Shown in pieces: positions 1-5,743 of a DNA stretch of 7,475 bases. Made by a program: the position numbers and the translations under genes. Location of the stretch: contig CALUJT010000109.1 of NCBI GenBank assembly GCA_944321005.1, forward strand, positions 1-7,475. Reading direction: 5' to 3'. The notes under the pieces are model-generated. The model ran no database searches and was not told where the DNA came from. It saw only the letters and a program-made list of their open reading frames with translations. Position 1 is the first letter of the stretch, and each line of letters begins with the position of its first letter. This DNA comes from an uncultured Atopobiaceae bacterium. Its GTDB lineage: Bacteria > Actinomycetota > Coriobacteriia > Coriobacteriales > Atopobiaceae.

Positions 1-179
1 CCGACGAGACCTGCAAGGTCTCCGTCGTGTGCATGCTGGCCCTCACCGAGGCCCACGCCCACCTCGAGATGCTCCAGAAGGTCATCGCCTTCGTCCAGGA
101 CCAGGAGCTCGTCGGCAAGGTCATCGCGGCACAGGACGCCGACGAGGTCTTCTCGCTCGCCGGCTCGCTGCTCGTCTAG
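1..179 (+). CDS. PTS system EIIA component, galactitol/fructose-type domain (3' end only)
   Basis: This is the last 58 codons of a gene that starts before the window; the frame begins at base 3 and stops with TAG at 177-179. The visible residues include LALTEAHAHLEML, followed by a helix ending in QDADEVFSLAGSLLV. This matches the C-terminal part of the PTS EIIA_2 fold (mannitol/fructose/galactitol type), where such a 'hLEhLxxh...hxxAxxxxEV' helix pair is usual. EIIA is a cytoplasmic protein that receives phosphate from HPr on a histidine and passes it to EIIB. That histidine lies upstream of the window and cannot be checked. The EIIB and EIIC genes follow on the same strand, so it is the first visible gene of a PTS operon. 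The family call is good; assignment to the galactitol group rests mainly on the neighbours. Confidence 0.85.
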   Translation, partial: DETCKVSVVCMLALTEAHAHLEMLQKVIAFVQDQELVGKVIAAQDADEVFSLAGSLLV

Positions 180-223
180 CGGCCCGTCCCACCATTAGGT
201 AAGAGGCGCGCCACAGGGGTGCG

Positions 224-249
224 CTCAAGGCTCTCTTTGAGAGAAAGGA
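224..249 (+). promoter_or_regulatory. Leader hairpin next to the EIIB ribosome binding site
   Basis: The 76-nt gap between the EIIA and EIIB genes ends in two overlapping, mutually exclusive small hairpins: CTCAA (224-228) with TTGAG (237-241), and CTCTC (231-235) with GAGAG (239-243) around a TTT loop. The Shine-Dalgarno sequence AAAGGA (244-249) follows at once and sits 6 nt before the ATG at 256. The pairing is seen directly. Any effect on EIIB translation is inference, and the stems are short. The rest of the gap (180-223) shows only the palindrome GGCGCGCC at 205-212 and no convincing promoter. Confidence 0.35.
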
Positions 250-255
250 ACGAAA

Positions 256-540
256 ATGGCAAAGCGTGTTCTCGTGGCCTGCGGAAACGGCGTCGCCACC
301 TCCACCGTCGTCGCCGCCAAGATCAAGGACTACTGCGCCGACCACGGCGTGGCGATCCAGGTCACCCAGTGCAAGATGCTCGAGCTCCACGACAAGGCCA
401 ACGACTACGACCTCGTGGTCACCTCCGGCAAGTTCAAGGACGCCGACGTCAAGACCCCGATCATCATGGCCATCGCCCTGCTCACCGGCATCAACGAGCA
501 GGCCACGCTCGACAAAATCGTCGAGGCGCTCAAGGACTAG
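256..540 (+). CDS. gatB: PTS system EIIB component, galactitol family
   Basis: This 94-residue cytoplasmic protein takes phosphate from EIIA on a cysteine and donates it to the substrate bound by EIIC. The N-terminus reads as a beta strand running into CGNGVATST, with Cys9 as the expected phosphorylation site. This is the classic EIIB P-loop of the Gat/lactose/ascorbate-like fold. A second conserved-looking stretch, DLVVTSGKF (about residues 52-60), follows, then a C-terminal helix LDKIVEALKD. The length equals the usual length of stand-alone GatB proteins. The ATG is preceded by AAAGGA at good spacing, so the start is secure. The gene lies between the EIIA end and the EIIC gene. The symbol names the family; galactitol as the true substrate is not shown, because GatB homologues serve several polyol and sugar-acid systems. 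Confidence 0.9.
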   Translation: MAKRVLVACGNGVATSTVVAAKIKDYCADHGVAIQVTQCKMLELHDKANDYDLVVTSGKFKDADVKTPIIMAIALLTGINEQATLDKIVEALKD

Positions 541-543
541 CTG

Positions 544-597
544 ACGCCCCGCGGACACGTCCGCTGGCGTGCGGGTCCCGTCGCCCCGCGTTCTTCT
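544..597 (+). promoter_or_regulatory. Tandem stem-loops between EIIB and EIIC genes (possible attenuator or mRNA stabiliser)
   Basis: Directly after the EIIB stop there are two consecutive hairpins. The first pairs GCGGAC (551-556) with GTCCGC (559-564) and is extended by ACGCC (544-548) with GGCGT (566-570) across a small internal loop, about 11 bp in all. The second pairs GCGGG (571-575) with CCCGC (585-589) and is followed by TTCTTCT (591-597), a weak T-rich tract. This resembles a leaky terminator or a 3' stability element placed inside the operon. It could set EIIB above EIIC, a common need because membrane EIIC is made in smaller amounts. The structures are visible in the bases; the function is inferred. 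Confidence 0.5.
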
Positions 598-627
598 CGA
601 CCGTCCTCAATGTGAGAAAGGAAAGGC

Positions 628-2010
628 ATGGACGCATTCCTTGAGACAGTCAGCACTGTCTTCCAGGCGCTCATCGACGCAGGTGCCTACGTCATGCTGC
701 CGATCATCATCACGATCATCGGCCTCGTCTTCCGCATGAACATCGGCAAGGCGTTCAAGAGCGGCATCACCATCACCTGCGGCTTCGTGGGCATCAACCT
801 GCTCGTGAACCTGCTCAAGTCCGCGGTCTCCCCGGCCGCGAGCGCGATGGTCGCCAACTTTGGCCTCAACCTCGACGTCACCGACGTCGGCTGGGGCGCC
901 ATCTCCTCGGTCACCTGGGCCTCTCCCATCGTGGCATTCCTGGTCTTTGAGATCCTGGGCATCAACATCCTGATGCTCGTCCTCAAGCTCACCAAGACCA
1001 TGGACGTCGACATCTGGAACTACCACCACATGATGATCGCCGGCATCCTCGTCTTCTTTGTGACGAACAACATCGTCTGGGCCCTCATCGCCACGGCCTT
1101 CACCGCCGTCATGACGCTCAAGTTCGCCGACTGGACCTCGCCGCTGATCGAGCACTTCTTCGGGATTCCCGACGTCACGCTCCCGACGATCTCCTACACC
1201 TCGTCGATCATCGTCGCTGCCCCGCTCAACTGGGTCATCGACCGCATCCCCGGCCTCAACAAGGTCAACATCTCCATCCGCAACGTCCAGAAGTACCTCG
1301 GCATCTTCGGCGACCCGATGATGCTGGGCCTCATCCTGGGCTGCGCCATGGGCGCCCTGGCCCTGATGCCGATCGACCAGATCTTCCTCACGGGCGTCAA
1401 CGTCGCCGCCGTCATGGTCCTCATGCCCAAGATGACCGCCATGTTCGTCGAGGGCCTCATGCCCATCTCCGACGGCGCCCAGAAGTTCACGACCAAGCAC
1501 TTCGGCGGCCAGTCGCTCTCCATCGGCCTCGACGCTGCGGTCGTCGTGGGCAACCCCGAGGTCATCACTACGGCCCTCATCATGATCCCGGTCACGATCT
1601 TCCTGGCCTTCGTCCTCCCGGGCAACCGCATGATGCCGCTGGCCGACCTCTCCGTCGTCACGTTCCGCGTCGCCCTCGTCGTCGCGCTCTGCCGCGGCAA
1701 CGTGTTCCGCTCCATCCTCATCTCCATCCCGGTGATGGCCGCCGTCCTGTACGCCGGCACCTTCGCCGCCCCGTACCTCACGGACCTGGCCACCTCCACC
1801 GGCCTGTCCTTCGATGGCCAGATCGCGTCCATGGCCGGCCCGTCGCTCACGCAGACCGCCATCGTCTTCTGGACCTGCATCTCCGAGAACGCGATCATCC
1901 TCGTTCCGGTCGCCATCGTCGTCTTCGTCGCCGTCTGGTTCCTCGTCGAGAAGAAGATCGGCATGGAGAAGATCGAGGCCTACGCGGCCGAGTACGAGGA
2001 GATGGAGTAG
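628..2010 (+). CDS. gatC: PTS system EIIC component, galactitol family permease
   Basis: This 460-residue integral membrane permease binds the substrate and carries it inward while EIIB phosphorylates it. About ten hydrophobic segments are visible, for example near residues 19-36, 45-64, 92-122 (probably two), 133-164, 228-247, 253-275, 302-330, 340-356, 360-382 and 420-440. The tail is short, charged and cytosolic-looking, ending EYEEME. Family hallmarks include DIWNYHH (128-134), FGDPMMLGLILG (227-238), EGLMPISDGAQKF (275-287), GNPEVI (308-313) and LPGNRMMPLADL (330-341), all typical of EIIC-Gat. The length is close to that of known GatC proteins. The start is ATG at 628 behind an AAAGGAAAGG ribosome site. 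Substrate specificity within the family (galactitol, other polyols, sugar acids) cannot be read from sequence, and the dehydratase downstream argues for something other than galactitol. Confidence 0.92.
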   Translation: MDAFLETVSTVFQALIDAGAYVMLPIIITIIGLVFRMNIGKAFKSGITITCGFVGINLLVNLLKSAVSPAASAMVANFGLNLDVTDVGWGAISSVTWASPIVAFLVFEILGINILMLVLKLTKTMDVDIWNYHHMMIAGILVFFVTNNIVWALIATAFTAVMTLKFADWTSPLIEHFFGIPDVTLPTISYTSSIIVAAPLNWVIDRIPGLNKVNISIRNVQKYLGIFGDPMMLGLILGCAMGALALMPIDQIFLTGVNVAAVMVLMPKMTAMFVEGLMPISDGAQKFTTKHFGGQSLSIGLDAAVVVGNPEVITTALIMIPVTIFLAFVLPGNRMMPLADLSVVTFRVALVVALCRGNVFRSILISIPVMAAVLYAGTFAAPYLTDLATSTGLSFDGQIASMAGPSLTQTAIVFWTCISENAIILVPVAIVVFVAVWFLVEKKIGMEKIEAYAAEYEEME

Positions 2011-2030
2011 TCGCCCATCTCAGCTGAGGT

Positions 2031-2061
2031 GGTGGGTGCCGCCGACGGGGCGGCGCCCACC
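2031..2061 (+). promoter_or_regulatory. Strong intercistronic hairpin between EIIC and dehydratase genes
   Basis: Bases 2031-2043 pair with 2049-2061 over 13 positions (GGTGGGTGCCGCC with GGCGGCGCCCACC), with one G-T wobble and a 5-nt loop (GACGG). No T-tract follows; the next bases are CCATACCCATAGGGGG, where AGGGGG (2072-2077) is the Shine-Dalgarno of the dehydratase. The CCCC at the 3' end of the hairpin (2060-2063) could in principle pair with that GGGGG instead, giving a switch between an open and a masked ribosome site. The stem is certain. Whether it ends transcription, protects the upstream mRNA or controls translation is inference. Confidence 0.5.
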
Positions 2062-2082
2062 CCATACCCATAGGGGGAAACC

Positions 2083-3726
2083 ATGGAACGTGCTATTGAC
2101 AAGCTCGAGCCCTTCCAGCGCGCCATCTCCAAGGCCCACCTGGCCGCGGCCGGCGTCGCCGTGGACTCGCTCGAGAACCCCGACAAGCCGCTCATCGCGA
2201 TTGCGAACAGCTGGAACGAGGTGTGCCCGGGCCACGAGCCGCTCAGGAAGCTGGCGGAGGAGGTCAAGAAGGGCGTCCTCGAGGCCGGCGGCGAGCCGAT
2301 CGAGTTCAACACGATCGGCATGTGCGACGGCATCGCCCAGGGCCACGCGGGCATGCGCTACTGCCTGCCCCACCGCGAGATCATCGCCGACTCCTGCGAG
2401 GCCATGATCGTGGGCGAGGGCTGCTTCGACGGCGTCGTCTACCTCGGCAGCTGCGACAAGATCATCCCCGCCATGCTCATGGCGGCGGCTCGCATCGACC
2501 TGCCCTCGGCGCTCGTGACCTGCGGCCCGTGCTACGACGAGATCAAGCCGTCCGAGTCCAAGGCCCTGCGCGCCCGCTTCCTGGCCGGCGAGGCCACCGA
2601 GCGCGACGTCATCGAGGGCACCCTGCGCTACTACACCGGCCCCGGCGTCTGCCCCTTCCTGGGCACCGCCAACACCATGGGCTGCCTGACCGAGGGCCTC
2701 GGCATGATGCTGCCCAACGGCGCGCTGTGGCCGTCGTCCACGAGCCAGCGGCGCTTCTCGGCCCGCCAGACCGGCGCGGCCGTCGTCGACCTCGTCCGTC
2801 GCGGCATCAAGCCGTCCGACATCATGACGCAGGCGGCGATCGACAACACCGTCAAGCTGCTCGCCTCCATCGGCGGCTCGCTCAACGCCCTCATCCACCT
2901 GCCCGCCCTCGCCGCCGAGCTCGGCCTGGAGTGCACGTGGACCCAGGTGGCGGAGATCACCTCCAAGACGCCCGTCATCTGCAACGTCGTGCCCAACGGC
3001 GACATCTCCTGCGTGAACCTCTACAAGGCCGGCGGCATCCCCGCCGTCCTCGAGACCATCGCGGGCGACCTCGACACGTCGGTCATGACGGTCACGGGCA
3101 AGACGCTCGCCGAGAACCTCGAGACCTCGGTGCTGCGCTGCGACCGCTCGGTCATCCGCACCCAGGACGACCCCGCCTCCGTCGCCAACGGCATCCAGGT
3201 GCTCTACGGCAACCTCGCGCCCGAGGGCGCCCTGGTCAAGACGAGCGCCGTCCCCGCCGACCAGCACGTCTGGAGCGGCACCGCGATGGTGTTCAACTCC
3301 GAGGAGGAGGCCTTCGAGGCCTACAACGCCCACGCGATCAAGCCGGGCACGGGCGTCATCATCCGCTACGAGGGCCCCAAGGGCGGTCCCGGCATGAAGG
3401 AGCTCCACCGCGTCACGGAGATCATGAAGGGCATCCCCGACTCCGCCGTCATCACCGACGGGCGCTTCTCCGGCGCCTCCGGCGGCCTCTCGGTGGGCTA
3501 CCTCTGCCCCGAGGCCTTCGACGGCGCGCCGATCGCGCTCGTTGAGAACGGCGACAAGATCAACATCGACCTCACCAAGAACCTCATCGAGGTCGAGGTC
3601 AGCGACGAGGAGTTCGCTCGCCGCAAGCAGGGCTGGAAGCCCGTCATCCACGAGAACGGCGGCCACCTGCTGGCCCGCTATGCCAAGCAGGTCAGCTCCG
3701 CTAAGACGGGCGCCGTTATCGAGTAG
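2083..3726 (+). CDS. IlvD/Edd-family Fe-S dehydratase, likely for a sugar acid
   Basis: The product has 547 residues. Family members use an Fe-S cluster and Mg2+ to remove water from 2,3-dihydroxy acids, giving 2-oxo-3-deoxy acids (valine/isoleucine synthesis, phosphogluconate and sugar-acid breakdown). The three expected cluster cysteines are at 48, 124 (in GSCDKIIPA, with Lys126, which is carbamylated in characterised members) and 190 (in GVCPFLGTANTM). The C-terminal signature TDGRFSGASGGLSVG (458-472) supplies the expected catalytic serine at 464. Length fits IlvD-type enzymes and is shorter than Edd. Gly194 sits where true dihydroxy-acid dehydratases usually have Tyr or Phe (M-Y/F-TANTM), and the sugar-acid and Edd branches use GTA; this and the PTS neighbours favour a catabolic sugar-acid role. 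IGGSLN (264-268) has Leu267 in place of the usual Thr. The ATG follows AGGGGG at good spacing. A genuine biosynthetic ilvD cannot be excluded. Confidence 0.88.
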   Translation: MERAIDKLEPFQRAISKAHLAAAGVAVDSLENPDKPLIAIANSWNEVCPGHEPLRKLAEEVKKGVLEAGGEPIEFNTIGMCDGIAQGHAGMRYCLPHREIIADSCEAMIVGEGCFDGVVYLGSCDKIIPAMLMAAARIDLPSALVTCGPCYDEIKPSESKALRARFLAGEATERDVIEGTLRYYTGPGVCPFLGTANTMGCLTEGLGMMLPNGALWPSSTSQRRFSARQTGAAVVDLVRRGIKPSDIMTQAAIDNTVKLLASIGGSLNALIHLPALAAELGLECTWTQVAEITSKTPVICNVVPNGDISCVNLYKAGGIPAVLETIAGDLDTSVMTVTGKTLAENLETSVLRCDRSVIRTQDDPASVANGIQVLYGNLAPEGALVKTSAVPADQHVWSGTAMVFNSEEEAFEAYNAHAIKPGTGVIIRYEGPKGGPGMKELHRVTEIMKGIPDSAVITDGRFSGASGGLSVGYLCPEAFDGAPIALVENGDKINIDLTKNLIEVEVSDEEFARRKQGWKPVIHENGGHLLARYAKQVSSAKTGAVIE

Positions 3727-3750
3727 GCCGGACAGCCGGCCCTTGCCCAG

Positions 3751-3785
3751 GCCGGGCGGCGTCTTGGGAGATGGCGTCGCCCGGC
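3751..3785 (+). terminator. Probable terminator after the dehydratase gene
   Basis: Bases 3751-3763 pair with 3773-3785: a perfect 7-bp base (GCCGGGC with GCCCGGC) continues inward for six more pairs, including two G-T wobbles, with a 9-nt loop. It begins 24 nt after the stop codon. The following bases, TCTGTGC, are not T-rich, so it would be a GC-rich stem without a clear U-tract. A smaller hairpin, GCCGG (3727-3731) with CCGGC (3736-3740), precedes it. This is the best candidate for the end of the PTS-dehydratase transcript. Confidence 0.55.
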
Positions 3786-3812
3786 TCTGTGCATCCCGTC
3801 GAAACGCCTGCC

Positions 3813-3864
3813 CGCGGGAAATGTTCCGCGACCGGGGGGTAAAATACCCTCCAGTCACTACACA
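3813..3864 (+). promoter_or_regulatory. Candidate promoter with operator-like inverted repeat ahead of the dehydrogenase gene
   Basis: TAAAAT at 3840-3845 is a good -10-like hexamer in an otherwise very GC-rich region, followed by a second AT-rich patch (TACACA, 3859-3864). Just upstream is an inverted repeat: GGAA (3817-3820), ATG, TTCC (3824-3827), extended by CGC (3813-3815) with GCG (3828-3830) past a bulged G. No clear -35 hexamer is seen at the usual distance. The position between a strong hairpin and the next ribosome site fits a separate promoter for the dehydrogenase-HAD pair, with the repeat as a possible repressor or activator site. No regulator can be named. Confidence 0.4.
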
Positions 3865-3883
3865 TTTTGGAAGGGGGCACGAC

Positions 3884-4864
3884 GTGGCGGACACGTTCGT
3901 GGTTGCGTCGTGCGCTGCGACGTTTGGCATCTTCGACACCAGCGCGCTCGCGCGGCTCGAGGCCGCGGGGTGCACGGTGCGCGTCAACCCGTACGGCCGC
4001 CCGCTCACCGGCGACGAGATCGTCGACTACGCCCACGACTGCGACGCCATCGTCCTGGGCAACGACCACCTGGACGCCGCCACCATCGACCGGCTGCCCA
4101 ACCTCAAGCTCATCGCCCGCCACGGCGCGGGCTTCGACGGCATCGACTTTGCCGAGGCCGTGCGCCGCGGCATCACGATCACCAACACCCCCGGGGCAAA
4201 CCGGGAGGAGACCGCGGACCTCACCTTCGCCCTCATCCTGGACCTGGCGCGCATGATCACGCAGACCGTCACGCAGCTCAAGTCCGGCGTGTGGAACAAG
4301 ATCCCCGGCCGGAGCCTCTACGGCAAGACCATCGGCATCATCGGCGTGGGAGCGATCGGGATGTCCGTCGCCGCGCGCGCCATGGGCTTTGGGATGGACA
4401 TCCTCGGCTACGACATCGTCCGCCGCGACGAGGCCTCCCACTACGGGCTGCTCTACACGAGCCTCGACGAGCTGCTCGAGAAGTCGGACGTGGTCACCAT
4501 CCACGCCCCGCTGACCTCCGCCACGCGCAACCTCCTCGGCGCGCGCGAGTTCCGCCGCATGAAGGAGGGGGCGCTGCTCATCAACACGGCGCGCGCGGGC
4601 ATCGTGCGCGAGTCCGCCCTCGAGCGCGCGCTGACCACGGGCCTCCTGGGCGGCTACGCGGTGGACGTGTACGAGCACGAGCCGCCGACGCTGCCCAAGT
4701 TCTTCGAGCTGCCCAACGTCCTCACGACGCCGCACATCGGCTCGGCGACGCTCGAGGCAAACCGGCGCATGGGCGACGTCGTGGCGGACAACATCATCGC
4801 CTTCAAGGACGGCAAGGAGCCGCCCAACCGAGTGACGTACGCGGACCGCGTCCGCTTCTCGTAG
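3884..4864 (+). CDS. D-2-hydroxyacid dehydrogenase (phosphoglycerate dehydrogenase-like), NAD-dependent
   Basis: This 326-residue cytoplasmic enzyme belongs to the family that interconverts 2-oxo acids and D-2-hydroxy acids with NAD(H). The substrate domain surrounds a Rossmann domain with GVGAIG (154-159) and Asp177 at the end of beta-2, which favours NAD over NADP. The expected catalytic residues are Arg237 (NTARAG), Glu266 (DVYEHEPP) and His284 (TTPHIGSAT). HGAGFDGID (80-88) and NTPGANREETAD (101-112) are the typical substrate-side loops. There is no ACT or other regulatory domain, unlike long SerA enzymes. I chose the GTG at 3884 because AAGGGGG (3871-3877) lies 6 nt upstream and the protein then begins at the first beta strand. 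The frame stays open further upstream, back into the dehydratase gene, but without a better start. Possible roles include a phosphoglycerate or hydroxypyruvate enzyme, or a step acting on the product of the neighbouring dehydratase. Confidence 0.88.
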   Translation: MADTFVVASCAATFGIFDTSALARLEAAGCTVRVNPYGRPLTGDEIVDYAHDCDAIVLGNDHLDAATIDRLPNLKLIARHGAGFDGIDFAEAVRRGITITNTPGANREETADLTFALILDLARMITQTVTQLKSGVWNKIPGRSLYGKTIGIIGVGAIGMSVAARAMGFGMDILGYDIVRRDEASHYGLLYTSLDELLEKSDVVTIHAPLTSATRNLLGAREFRRMKEGALLINTARAGIVRESALERALTTGLLGGYAVDVYEHEPPTLPKFFELPNVLTTPHIGSATLEANRRMGDVVADNIIAFKDGKEPPNRVTYADRVRFS

Positions 4865-4893
4865 CACGCGCCGCGCTCCGATAGGGGGACCCT

Positions 4894-5730
4894 GTGGTCA
4901 AGCTCGTCTTTGTTGACATGGACGGCACCTTCCTCGACTCGTCGAAGGCCGTCACGCCCGAGAACGCCGCCGCGCTCGACGCCGCGGCCGCTCTCGGGGT
5001 CCAGTTTGTCCCCTGCACCGGCCGCAACGTCGCCGGCCTGCCGCGGGAGCTCCTCGAGCACCCGTGCGTGCGGTATGCCGTCTGCGCCAACGGCGCCATC
5101 GTGGCCGAGGTCACCGGCGGGCGCACCCTGCGCGAGGTCAGCATCGAGAAGGACCTGGTGCTCGACCTCTACCGCCGGGTGCGCGACCTCCCGATCACCT
5201 TTGACATCTTCGCGGACTCCACCGTCTATACCGAGCGCGAGCGCTTCTCGCTGATCGACGGGCTCGACCTCAGCGACGCCACCAAGGACTTCGTCCGCAG
5301 TGTGCGCACCGTCTACGACGGGAGCTTCGAGGACCAGCTCGCCCGCGTCGGGAACGTGTGCCGCCTGAACGTCTTCTACCGTCGTCCCGAGGACCGCGAC
5401 GCGGTCTGCGCGCTGATCGACGACGTCCCCACGCTGCGGCACACCTCGTCGCTGCCGTGCAACATCGAGGTCACCGACAGTTCCGCCCACAAGGGCGCGG
5501 GCCTGCGCTGGCTCTGCGACTACCTGGGCGTCTCGCCCGCGGACTGCATCGCCTTCGGTGACGGGGACAACGACCGCACGATGCTCGAGGCCGCCGGCGA
5601 CGGCGTGGCGATGGCCAACGCCTGCGCCGCCACGCTCGCGGCCGCCGACCACGTGACCGCCTCCTGCGACGAGTCGGGCGTGGGACGCTACCTGGCGCCG
5701 ATCTTCTCGGCCATGGCGCCCGCGCGCTGA
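4894..5730 (+). CDS. Cof-type HAD-IIB phosphatase
   Basis: The product has 278 residues and should be a cytoplasmic Mg2+-dependent phosphatase for small sugar phosphates or related phospho-metabolites. All four HAD motifs are visible: DMDGT with nucleophile Asp8 and acid/base Asp10, Thr42 in PCTGR, Lys200 in AHKGAGL, and the metal-binding GDGDND (222-227). The region between about residues 80 and 185 is the C2-type cap of the Cof family, which sets substrate choice and is too variable to read. The GTG start at 4894 follows ATAGGGGGA (4881-4889) closely. The gene begins 29 nt after the dehydrogenase stop, so the two are very likely co-transcribed. In context it may dephosphorylate a PTS-derived intermediate or relieve sugar-phosphate stress; that is inference. 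The class call is firm, the substrate unknown. Confidence 0.88.
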   Translation: MVKLVFVDMDGTFLDSSKAVTPENAAALDAAAALGVQFVPCTGRNVAGLPRELLEHPCVRYAVCANGAIVAEVTGGRTLREVSIEKDLVLDLYRRVRDLPITFDIFADSTVYTERERFSLIDGLDLSDATKDFVRSVRTVYDGSFEDQLARVGNVCRLNVFYRRPEDRDAVCALIDDVPTLRHTSSLPCNIEVTDSSAHKGAGLRWLCDYLGVSPADCIAFGDGDNDRTMLEAAGDGVAMANACAATLAAADHVTASCDESGVGRYLAPIFSAMAPAR

Positions 5731-5743
5731 GGGCCGCGGCGCG

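Noticed and set aside
607..1500. A 297-codon minus-strand open frame opposite the EIIC gene
   Set aside because: Composition is dominated by D, E, G, H and V from reading GC-rich codons backwards; there is no ribosome site and no recognisable domain, while the + strand EIIC is certain.
3542..3883. Upstream extension of the dehydrogenase frame into the dehydratase gene, possible fusion
   Set aside because: The extra residues are Arg/Ser-rich out-of-frame translation of the dehydratase 3' end and the hairpin region. The GTG at 3884 has a proper ribosome site and gives the normal domain start.
2020..4008. A 662-codon open frame on the minus strand opposite the dehydratase
   Set aside because: It mirrors the dehydratase codons and its product is a low-complexity mix of Asp, Gly, Val, His and Ala with no family motif. 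Long antisense frames are expected when third positions are nearly all G or C.
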